A DNA stretch of 6,267 nt from Halorhodospira sp. (GTDB lineage Bacteria; Pseudomonadota; Gammaproteobacteria; Nitrococcales; Halorhodospiraceae). Where the stretch lies: positions 1-6,267 of the forward strand of contig SKYL01000022.1 in assembly GCA_007127935.1 (NCBI GenBank), in the 5' to 3' direction. The position numbers were made by a program, and so were the translations under genes. The notes under the pieces are model-generated. The model did not search any database and was not told where the DNA came from. It worked only from the letters and a program-made list of their open reading frames with translations. Every line of letters begins with the position of its first letter. Position 1 is the first letter of the stretch. Shown here piece after piece: positions 1-6,085 of this stretch.

Positions 1-20
1 ATAGCGACCCCCACCCCTCC

Positions 21-38
21 ATGCCCGACGGCGGGCAT
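21..38. repeat. Short perfect inverted repeat
   Basis: ATGCCCG (21-27) and CGGGCAT (32-38) pair perfectly around the four-base loop ACGG. No T-run follows on either side, so this is not a standard intrinsic terminator. It may be part of the end of an upstream gene or a protein-binding palindrome. Nothing in the window decides between these. Confidence 0.4.
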
Positions 39-54
39 CCTGTACTGTGATGGT

Positions 55-78
55 GTCGGCGATCGCCGGTTTTATTTT
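55..78 (+). terminator. Possible weak rho-independent terminator of an upstream gene
   Basis: The palindrome CGGCGATCGCCG (57-68) can fold with a GATC loop. The stem extends by two G-U pairs to 55-70 and is followed by the T-rich run TTTATTTT (71-78). The stem is short (four G-C pairs plus two wobbles), so termination would be weak. One + strand frame has a stop at 48-50, just before the hairpin, consistent with an upstream gene ending there. Only 16 codons of that frame are visible, too few to call a gene. Confidence 0.4.
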
Positions 79-80
79 GC

Positions 81-109
81 GGAACATCCATTCCCCAGGC
101 GGCGTCTAA
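81..109 (+). promoter_or_regulatory. Candidate RpoE/AlgU-type ECF sigma promoter for the prkA operon
   Basis: GGAACAT (81-87) resembles the -35 element GGAACTT of RpoE/AlgU-class sigma factors. GTCTAA (104-109) resembles their -10 element. They are separated by 16 bases, the usual spacing for this class. Transcription would start near 115-118 and give a leader of about 140 nt before prkA. No convincing sigma-70 or sigma-54 promoter was found between 80 and 256. The family consensus is known; assignment to this operon is inferred from position and orientation. Confidence 0.5.
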
Positions 110-164
110 TTCGAAGATGTGTCGCGCCGCCGCTCCCGTGCCGGAGTTCCATTCACCGAAACCA

Positions 165-198
165 GACCTCCACCCCCGGTCCACCGGAGGTGGGGGTC
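165..198 (+). other. Strong GC-rich hairpin in the prkA leader
   Basis: The 15-base arms 165-179 and 184-198 are near-perfect inverted repeats around the loop TCCA. As RNA they form 13 Watson-Crick pairs, one G-U pair and one C-A mismatch, and the stem is rich in G-C pairs. No T-run follows, so it is unlikely to be an intrinsic terminator. It ends about 58 bases before the prkA start codon and would lie within a transcript begun near 116. It could affect mRNA stability or leader regulation. No known riboswitch class is recognised. Confidence 0.55.
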
Positions 199-200
199 GG

Positions 201-217
201 CTGCGGGATCTGCGCAG
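201..217 (+). other. Second small leader hairpin
   Basis: CTGCG (201-205) pairs with CGCAG (213-217) around a seven-base loop. It sits two bases after the larger hairpin and about 25 bases before the ribosome binding site. It has only five pairs and could be chance. Confidence 0.3.
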
Positions 218-256
218 ACCACCGGACCGTACAGTTACCGTGAGGGGGTGTGATCG

Positions 257-2203
257 ATGGATACGGCTGAAGAACTGATCGCGCGCTATGCGCGCAGCTA
301 CGAGCGCCGTCAGGAGCACGTCCTGTCCCTGGCGGAGTATTTGGATCTGTGCCGCGATGACATCACCGCCTACGCCTCGGCGGCGGAGCGGTTGGTGGAC
401 GCCATCGGCGAGCCGCGGGTGGTCGACACCTCCAAGGATGAGCGGTTGGGGCGGGTCTTCCTCAATCGCACCATCAAGCTCTATCCGGCCTTCGACGACT
501 TCTACGGCATGGAGGAGACCATCGAGCGGATGGTCGGCTTCCTTCGTTATGCCGCCCAGGGGTTGGAGGAGCGCAAGCAGATCCTCTATCTCTTGGGGCC
601 GGTGGGAGGTGGTAAGTCGTCCCTGGCCGAACGGTTGAAGCACCTGATGGAGAAGCACCCCATCTACGTGCTCAAGGCCGGCGACGAGTTGAGCCCGGTC
701 TTCGAGAGCCCTTTGGGCCTGTTCGACCCCGAGATGCACGGGCCGGAATTGGAGGAGCGCTTCGGCATCCCCCGGCGCAAGCTCAGCGGTCTGCTCTCGC
801 CGTGGGCGGTGAAGCGTCTCGATGAGTTCGGCGGCGATTTGAACCGCTTCCAGGTGGTCCGCGTCTACCCATCCAAGCTGCGCCAGATCGGCATCGCCAA
901 GACCGAGCCCGGCGATGAGAACAACCAGGACATCTCCTCGCTGGTGGGCAAGGTCGATATCCGCAAGCTGGAGATGTACAGCCAGAACGACACCGACGCC
1001 TACAGCTACTCCGGCGGCCTCAACCGGGCCAACCAGGGGATGCTGGAGTTCGTGGAGATGTTCAAGGCGCCCATCAAGATGCTCCACCCGCTGCTCACCG
1101 CCACCCAGGAGAGCAACTACGTCGGGGCGGAGAACATCGGCGCCATTCCGTTCCACGGCATCGTCATGGCCCACTCTAACGAGGCCGAGTGGCAGAGCTT
1201 CCGCAACAACAAGAACAACGAGGCGTTCCTCGACCGCATCTCGGTGATCAAGGTGCCTTACTGCCTGCGGGTCACCGAGGAGAAGATGATCTACGACAAG
1301 CTGATCCGCGAGAGCGAGCTGGCCGAGGCGCCGTGCGCGCCGTGGACGCTGGAGGTGCTGGCCCGCTTCTCGGTGCTGACCCGGCTCAAGGAGCACGAGA
1401 ACTCCAACCTCTATTCGAAGATGCGGGTCTACGACGGCGAGAGCCTCAAGGAGACCGACCCCAAGGCCAAGTCGATGCAGGAGTACCGCGACCAAGCCGG
1501 GGTCAACGAGGGGATGGACGGCATCTCCACCCGCTTCGCCTTCAAGGTTCTCTCCGAGACCTTCAACTACGAGACCCAGGAGGTGGCGGCCGATCCGGTC
1601 CACCTGCTCTACATGCTGGAGATGGCCATCAAGCGGGAGCAGTTCCCGGAGGAGACCGAGCGCAAGTACCTGGAGTTGATCAAGGCGGAACTGGCGCCGC
1701 GCTATGCCGAGTTCATCGGCAACGAGATCCAGAAGGCGTACCTGGAATCGTACAACGACTTCGGCCAGAACCTCTTCGAGCGCTACGTGGGCTACGCCGA
1801 CGCCTGGATCGAGGACCAGGACTTCAAGGACCCGGACACCGGGCAGTTGATGGACCGCCAAGCGTTGAACCAGGAGCTGACCAAGATCGAGAAGCCGGCC
1901 GGTATCGCCAACCCGAAGGACTTCCGCAACGAGGTGGTGAAGTTCGCGCTGCGCGCCCGCGCCCAGCAGGGCGGTGAGATGCCGTCGTGGACCTCCTACG
2001 AGAAGATCCGTGAGGTCATCGAGAAGCGGATGTTCAGCCAGGTGGAGGACCTGTTGCCGGTGATCAGCTTCACCACCAAGGGCGACTCGGATACCGAGCG
2101 CAAGCATACCGAGTTCGTCCGCCGGATGGTGGATCGGGGCTACACCGAGCGCCAAGTGCGGCGCTTGGTGGAGTGGTACATGCGCGTCAAGCAGGCGGGC
2201 TGA
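257..2203 (+). CDS. prkA: PrkA/YeaG family AAA+ ATPase with kinase-like C-terminal region
   Basis: This 648-residue cytoplasmic protein matches E. coli YeaG (about 644 aa) over its whole length. The N-terminal AAA+ domain has a Walker A motif GPVGGGKS (residues 114-121), the signature block GDENNQDIS (219-227), a Walker B-like stretch EFVEMFK (264-270), a sensor-like AHSNEAEW (305-312) and NNKNNEAFLDR (317-327), which ends in a possible arginine finger. GISTRF (422-427) may be the sensor 2 region. The C-terminal part (about 430-640) is the region called the PrkA serine kinase domain. Family members were first described as Ser protein kinases; ATP-dependent protease activity has also been reported for the Bacillus protein, so the true activity is unsettled. 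The start is supported by GAGGGGG at 242-248, and an in-frame stop at 251-253 rules out upstream starts. It is the first gene of a three-gene operon, and in enterobacteria it is linked to nitrogen starvation and stationary phase. Confidence 0.96.
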   Translation: MDTAEELIARYARSYERRQEHVLSLAEYLDLCRDDITAYASAAERLVDAIGEPRVVDTSKDERLGRVFLNRTIKLYPAFDDFYGMEETIERMVGFLRYAAQGLEERKQILYLLGPVGGGKSSLAERLKHLMEKHPIYVLKAGDELSPVFESPLGLFDPEMHGPELEERFGIPRRKLSGLLSPWAVKRLDEFGGDLNRFQVVRVYPSKLRQIGIAKTEPGDENNQDISSLVGKVDIRKLEMYSQNDTDAYSYSGGLNRANQGMLEFVEMFKAPIKMLHPLLTATQESNYVGAENIGAIPFHGIVMAHSNEAEWQSFRNNKNNEAFLDRISVIKVPYCLRVTEEKMIYDKLIRESELAEAPCAPWTLEVLARFSVLTRLKEHENSNLYSKMRVYDGESLKETDPKAKSMQEYRDQAGVNEGMDGISTRFAFKVLSETFNYETQEVAADPVHLLYMLEMAIKREQFPEETERKYLELIKAELAPRYAEFIGNEIQKAYLESYNDFGQNLFERYVGYADAWIEDQDFKDPDTGQLMDRQALNQELTKIEKPAGIANPKDFRNEVVKFALRARAQQGGEMPSWTSYEKIREVIEKRMFSQVEDLLPVISFTTKGDSDTERKHTEFVRRMVDRGYTERQVRRLVEWYMRVKQAG

Positions 2204-2227
2204 ATGCCCGGAGGGTAGGCATCGCAT

Positions 2228-3508
2228 ATGGTCAATATCATCGACCGGCGCCGGAACCCCCAGGGCAAGAGCCTGGCCAACCGCCAGCGTTTTATGCGCC
2301 GAGCCAAGCGGCAGGTGCTCGACGCCGTCAACGAGGCGTCGGGCAAGCGGCGGGTGACCGATATGGAGGGCGGGGAGCAGATCACCATCCCCGTCGACGG
2401 CCTACGGGAGCCCTCCTTCCACAAGGCCCGGGGCCAGGGGGTTCGCGAGCACGTGATCCCCGGCAATAAGGAGTACGTGGTGGGTGACCGTATCCCCCGG
2501 CCGGAAGAAGAGGGGGCCGGCCGCGGCCTTGGGGGCAGCGCCAGCGGCGAGGGGGAGGACGAGTTCACCTTCGCCGTCTCCCGGGACGAGTTCCTCGACC
2601 TCTTCTTCGAGGGGCTGGAACTGCCCGATCTGGTGAAGCGCCAGATCAAGAAGACCTACAGCTACACCCAGCAGCGGGCCGGTTACTCGGTGAGCGGCGC
2701 GCCGTCGAACCTCAATATCGAGCGGACCATGCGCAACAGCCTCAGCCGGCGGCTGGCACTGCGCCGCCCCAAGCCGGAGGAGCTGCGGATCCTGGACGAG
2801 GAGATCGACCGCCTGGAGCGCAGCGGCGCCGACCCGGAGCGGCTGCGGGCGCTGATCGAGGAGCGGGCGGCCAAGCGGCAGCGCTCCCGGGCGATCCCAT
2901 ACATCGACCCCGTCGATATCCGTTACAACCGGTTTACCCAGGTGCCGAACCCATCGTCCCAGGCGGTGATGTTTTGCCTGATGGATGTCTCCGGCTCGAT
3001 GACCGAGGAGATGAAAGACCTCGCCAAGCGCTTTTTTATGCTCCTCCACCTCTTTTTGGAGCGGCGCTACCGCCACGTGGAAGTGGTCTTCATACGCCAC
3101 ACCCATATCGCCCAGGAGGTCGACGAGGAGACCTTCTTCTACTCCCGGGAGACGGGCGGGACGCTGGTCTCCCCGGCGCTGCAGTTGATGCGGGGGGTCA
3201 TCGACGCCCGGTACGCCCCCGAAGATTGGAACATCTACGGCGCCCAGGCCTCCGATGGCGACAACACCCCGGCGGACAACCCGGCGGTGATCCACGCCAT
3301 GGAGCGCACCATCCTGCCGCTCTGCCAGTACTTCGCCTACATTGAGGTGGGGGCGGCGCAGACCGGCCACATGGCCTCGGACTTGTGGCGGCTCTACGAG
3401 CGGATGGCGGTGGGCGACTCACCGCTGGCCATGCGCCGGGTGCGCAGCCGCGGGGACATCTTCCCGGTCTTCCGGGACCTCTTCACCCCGGCGGAACTGA
3501 GGCGGTAA
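2228..3508 (+). CDS. yeaH: YeaH/YhbH family VWA-domain protein (DUF444)
   Basis: This 426-residue protein matches E. coli YeaH (about 427 aa) end to end. It opens with the family signature IDRRRNPQGKSLANRQRFMR (residues 5-24). A Gly/Glu-rich flexible linker (about 92-112) and a charged helical stretch, probably coiled coil (about 181-222), follow. The C-terminal von Willebrand A domain begins near 242. Its MIDAS metal site looks intact: DVSGS (253-257), the TGGT loop (309-312) and SDGD (342-345). No signal peptide or membrane segment is seen, so it should be cytoplasmic. VWA proteins commonly pair with AAA+ ATPases and bind the partner or target through the MIDAS metal, which fits the position 24 bp after prkA. 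The ribosome site GGAGGG (2210-2215) lies 12 bases from the ATG, rather far. An in-frame TAG at 2216-2218 excludes longer starts. YhbH is the Bacillus relative. Confidence 0.95.
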   Translation: MVNIIDRRRNPQGKSLANRQRFMRRAKRQVLDAVNEASGKRRVTDMEGGEQITIPVDGLREPSFHKARGQGVREHVIPGNKEYVVGDRIPRPEEEGAGRGLGGSASGEGEDEFTFAVSRDEFLDLFFEGLELPDLVKRQIKKTYSYTQQRAGYSVSGAPSNLNIERTMRNSLSRRLALRRPKPEELRILDEEIDRLERSGADPERLRALIEERAAKRQRSRAIPYIDPVDIRYNRFTQVPNPSSQAVMFCLMDVSGSMTEEMKDLAKRFFMLLHLFLERRYRHVEVVFIRHTHIAQEVDEETFFYSRETGGTLVSPALQLMRGVIDARYAPEDWNIYGAQASDGDNTPADNPAVIHAMERTILPLCQYFAYIEVGAAQTGHMASDLWRLYERMAVGDSPLAMRRVRSRGDIFPVFRDLFTPAELRR

Positions 3509-3513
3509 GGAGG
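3507..3513 (+). promoter_or_regulatory. Strong Shine-Dalgarno for spoVR overlapping the yeaH stop codon
   Basis: AAGGAGG starts within the TAA stop of yeaH (3506-3508) and lies four bases before the ATG at 3518, favouring translational coupling. A second full match, AAAGGAGG, occurs at 3542-3549 inside the gene, and GGGGAGGGG directly abuts an in-frame ATG at 3563. A shorter product from 3563 is therefore possible. Confidence 0.7.
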
Positions 3514-3517
3514 CGGC

Positions 3518-5098
3518 ATGCGCGATTCGGCCACGGTCTCCAAAGGAGGCGCCGGGGAGGGGATGAAGAAACCGCTCTTCACCGGCCCGGACTGGGACTA
3601 CCACGACGTCCTGCGGGTCTACGAGGCTATTGAGGAGATCGCCCTGGGGGAGTTGCGGCTCGACATCTACCCGAACCAGATCGAGGTGATCAGCTCGGAG
3701 CAGATGCTCGACGCCTACTCCGCGATGGGGATGCCGCTCTTCTACAAGCACTGGTCGTTCGGCAAGCACTTCGCCCGGGACGAGATGCTCTACCGCAAGG
3801 GCTACCAGGGGCTGGCCTACGAGATCGTCATCAACTCCAAGCCGTGCATCTCCTACATCATGGAGGAGAACACCATGACTATGCAGACGCTGGTCATGGC
3901 CCACGCCGCCTTCGGCCACAACCACTTTTTCAAGAACAACCGACTCTTTCGGGAGTGGACCGACGCCGACGGCATCCTCGACTACCTGGAGTTCGCCAAG
4001 GGCTACATCGCCGAGTGCGAGGAGCGCTACGGGCTGACGGCGGTGGAGCGGGTGCTGGACGCCGCCCACGCCCTGATGACCCACGGCGTTCACCGTTACC
4101 CTCGCCGCCACGCCAAGAGCCTGCGCGAAGAGCGGGACCGGGAGTTGGAGCGGCTCAAGTACGAGGAGCAGACGTATAACGATCTGTGGCGGACCATCCC
4201 CGCCGACGACGAGGGCGCCGACACCGCGCTGTTGAACCGGGCCGGCGAACGGAAGCGGAGGCTCGGCCTGCCGGAGGAGAACCTGCTCTACTTTCTGGAG
4301 AAGCGCGCGCCGAACCTGCAGCACTGGCAGCGGGAGATCCTGCGCATCGTGCGCAACGTGGCGCAGTACTTCTACCCCCAGAAGCAGACCAAGGTGATGA
4401 ACGAGGGGTGCGCCACTGCGGTGCACTATCACATCATGCGCCGGCTGCACGAACAGGGGCGGCTGACTGACGGCTCGTTCCTGGAGTTCCTCCACAGCCA
4501 CACCAACGTGGTCTTCCAGCCCGACTTCGACGATCCGCGCTTCTCCGGCCTCAACCCCTACGCCCTCGGCTTCGCCATCCTGCAGGATCTGCAACGGATG
4601 GCGCTCGACCCCACCGAGGAAGACCGGCGCTGGTTCCCGGAGATCGCCGGCGGCGGTGATTGGACTGAGGTCTGGCAGGAGGCGTGGCGGGCCTACCGGG
4701 ATGAGAGCTTCATCCTCCAGTTCCTGAGCCCCAAGGTGATGCGCGACTTCCGGTTCTTCCGCATCCACGACGAGGCCGACGCGCCGGAACTGATCGTCGA
4801 TGCGATCCACGACGACGCCGGCTACCGGGAGATCCGCCGCTCCCTGGCCGCACGTTACGACTTGGCGCGAATCGAGCCGGACATCCAAGTGGTGGATGTG
4901 GACTTGGCGGGCGACCGCAAGCTGATCTTGGAACACCGGGTGGTGGACGGGGTGACTCTGGAGGAGCGCAACGCCGTGGCCGTGCTGCGCCACCTGGCCT
5001 ACCTGTGGGGGTACGGGGTGAAGCTTTACGAGGTGGATCCGGCGACCGACCGGGTGATTCATGAGTACCCGGAGGTGGGGTGCACCGATCCGTTATAG
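3518..5098 (+). CDS. spoVR: SpoVR/YcgB family protein
   Basis: This protein has 526 residues from the ATG at 3518, or 511 from the ATG at 3563, against about 510 for E. coli YcgB. Homology begins around GPDWDY (residues 23-28). Conserved blocks follow: YPNQIEVISSEQMLDAYS (51-68), GMPLFYKHWSFGK (71-83), GLAYEIVINS (98-107), MEENTMTMQ (115-123), MAHAAFGHNHFFKNN (127-141), LHSHTNVVFQP (325-335), NPYALGF (346-352) and FLSPKVMRDFRFF (402-414). The protein is soluble with no signal peptide. Its Bacillus namesake is needed for spore cortex formation. In non-sporing proteobacteria it travels with yeaG and yeaH, and its biochemistry is unknown. Conserved His and Glu residues (H129, H134, E296, H303) could bind metal, which is an inference. 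One oddity is that the usual NEGWAT.WH motif reads NEGCATAVH at 295-303, so both tryptophans are lost. It lies nine bases after yeaH and is very likely cotranscribed. No clear terminator follows it. Confidence 0.94.
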   Translation: MRDSATVSKGGAGEGMKKPLFTGPDWDYHDVLRVYEAIEEIALGELRLDIYPNQIEVISSEQMLDAYSAMGMPLFYKHWSFGKHFARDEMLYRKGYQGLAYEIVINSKPCISYIMEENTMTMQTLVMAHAAFGHNHFFKNNRLFREWTDADGILDYLEFAKGYIAECEERYGLTAVERVLDAAHALMTHGVHRYPRRHAKSLREERDRELERLKYEEQTYNDLWRTIPADDEGADTALLNRAGERKRRLGLPEENLLYFLEKRAPNLQHWQREILRIVRNVAQYFYPQKQTKVMNEGCATAVHYHIMRRLHEQGRLTDGSFLEFLHSHTNVVFQPDFDDPRFSGLNPYALGFAILQDLQRMALDPTEEDRRWFPEIAGGGDWTEVWQEAWRAYRDESFILQFLSPKVMRDFRFFRIHDEADAPELIVDAIHDDAGYREIRRSLAARYDLARIEPDIQVVDVDLAGDRKLILEHRVVDGVTLEERNAVAVLRHLAYLWGYGVKLYEVDPATDRVIHEYPEVGCTDPL

Positions 5099-5118
5099 TC
5101 CGCATGGACAGGTGGATA

Positions 5119-5148
5119 TTAGGGAGTCCGTGGAGGCGGTGCTATGAT
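5119..5148 (+). promoter_or_regulatory. Candidate extended -10 promoter for the outer-membrane protein gene
   Basis: TATGAT (5143-5148) preceded by TGC (5140-5142) forms an extended -10 element of the housekeeping sigma class. The -35 region is poor: TTAGGG at 5119-5124 with an 18-base spacer. Transcription would begin near 5155, about 35 bases before the start codon. Readthrough from spoVR remains possible because no convincing terminator lies between 5099 and 5142. Confidence 0.5.
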
Positions 5149-5188
5149 CTGTTCTTAGTCGACAGGAGCAATTGCAGGAGTATCTGAG

Positions 5189-5938
5189 ATGCGGCGATCC
5201 CTCCTCCCTCTGATCGTGGTGGCCGGGTTGGCCCTGGTGGTTGGCCCTGTCCATGCCACCGGCGGCATCCTTGGCTTCTCCGCCGGCGCCAACCTGTGGT
5301 TCCACGACTCCAGCGGGACTCAGGAATTTGACAGTAGCGAGTTTGATCTCGAGGACGATCTCGGTCTCGAAAAAGACCAAAACGCTCATATCTGGTTCGA
5401 GTGGAACCATATGATACCCGGTATACCCAGCCTCCGTTTGGAGCAGACCGGCCTGAAGGAAACAGGGACCGGAGAGGTTGAGTTCACCTATGGTGATATC
5501 GCTGCCGATAGTCGCGTTCGAAGCTCCATCGAACTGAAGCAGACCGATTTGACGCTCTTTTGGACTCCGATCCCGATGCCGTACCTCGATCTCGACATCG
5601 GTCTTACCGGCAAGCATGTGGACGGTGAGATCGCCCTGGAGAGCAGGGATGCGGAGCAGAAAGAGGCGATCTCGTTCTCCGGCGTCCTGCCGATGCTCTT
5701 CGCACGGGTCGGCCTCGATATTCCGGGTACCCGAGTTCGCACCGAGTTCTCCATCAAGGCGATTGGCACGGGCGGCCATTCGGTCCGCGATACGCAGTTC
5801 ATGGTCGCGTACAAGTGGTGGTACACCGGGGCCATGGTCGGTTACCGGGACATCTCCATCGAACTGGACGACTTCGATGACGCCACCGTGGACGTCTCCT
5901 TCAGCGGCCCGTTCGCCGGACTCTTCCTGCGTTTCTAG
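5189..5938 (+). CDS. Outer-membrane beta-barrel protein (resembles TIGR04219 family)
   Basis: This 249-residue exported protein has a Sec signal peptide: MRR, then a hydrophobic stretch from about residue 4 to 20, with likely cleavage after VHA (residue 23). The mature part alternates polar and hydrophobic residues as in beta strands and ends in phenylalanine (FAGLFLRF), the usual C-terminal signal for outer-membrane barrel assembly. Features recalled from the TIGR04219 family are present: LEDDLGL near residue 53, RLEQTGL near 82, a LDLDIGLTGK..DGE strand near 132-146, and an acidic ELDDFDD turn near the end. The role of the family is unknown; no channel or enzyme motif is visible. CAGGAG (5175-5180) lies eight bases before the ATG and supports this start. 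The segment 5320-5600 looks less GC-rich than the operon upstream. The gene probably has its own promoter in the 90-bp gap. Confidence 0.85.
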   Translation: MRRSLLPLIVVAGLALVVGPVHATGGILGFSAGANLWFHDSSGTQEFDSSEFDLEDDLGLEKDQNAHIWFEWNHMIPGIPSLRLEQTGLKETGTGEVEFTYGDIAADSRVRSSIELKQTDLTLFWTPIPMPYLDLDIGLTGKHVDGEIALESRDAEQKEAISFSGVLPMLFARVGLDIPGTRVRTEFSIKAIGTGGHSVRDTQFMVAYKWWYTGAMVGYRDISIELDDFDDATVDVSFSGPFAGLFLRF

Positions 5939-5955
5939 GGCGCTTTCGGGCGCCC
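5938..5955 (+). terminator. GC-rich hairpin after the outer-membrane protein gene, no U-tract
   Basis: GGGCGC (5938-5943) pairs with GCGCCC (5950-5955) around a six-base loop, starting on the last base of the stop codon. A G-rich stretch rather than a T-run follows, so it does not meet the intrinsic terminator pattern. It may stabilise the mRNA 3' end or act with another factor. A smaller hairpin, CCCGG (6026-6030) with CCGGG (6037-6041), lies further on and also lacks a T-run. Confidence 0.3.
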
Positions 5956-5978
5956 GGCCGGGTGGCGGGGGGGAACCA

Positions 5979-6009
5979 TTGGCACGGAACGGGTGTCCCC
6001 TGGTAGTGT
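5979..6009 (+). promoter_or_regulatory. Weak candidate promoter for the last gene
   Basis: TTGGCA (5979-5984) matches five of six bases of a sigma-70 -35 box. TAGTGT (6004-6009), preceded by TGG, is a poor extended -10. The 19-base spacer is longer than ideal. A start near 6016 would give a leader of about 70 bases. The 147-bp gap otherwise shows only hairpins and no gene. Confidence 0.22.
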
Positions 6010-6085
6010 AAGCCATCGCATTCGTCCCGGTTCGGTCCGGGCCACTCTTACCGCACAGAGCGAAGTGATTCCAAGGGAGCTTTCC

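Noticed and set aside
51..66. Possible sigma-54 site (TGG...GC) upstream of prkA, expected from E. coli regulation
   Set aside because: The GG and GC elements are not at the required spacing and the rest of the consensus does not match.
57..68. CGGCGATCGCCG, which contains the cyanobacterial HIP1 octamer GCGATCGC
   Set aside because: It is a single occurrence in a GC-rich genome whose genes look gammaproteobacterial, and it is better explained as the stem of a terminator-like hairpin.
1..243. Open frame on the + strand across the leader, ending at TGA 241-243
   Set aside because: There is no ATG in frame, the translation is rich in Pro, Arg and Cys with no recognised family, and the frame runs through hairpins and a promoter-like site. 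Chance openness is common at this GC content.
3419..5062. Very long open frame on the - strand opposite spoVR (547 codons)
   Set aside because: It mirrors the codon periodicity of a well-supported GC-rich gene on the other strand. Its protein has low-complexity composition with no recognisable domain, and spoVR has full-length homology.
5979..5994. TTGGCACG resembling a sigma-54 -24 element
   Set aside because: The position where the -12 TTGC should lie reads GGGT, so the second half of the promoter is absent.
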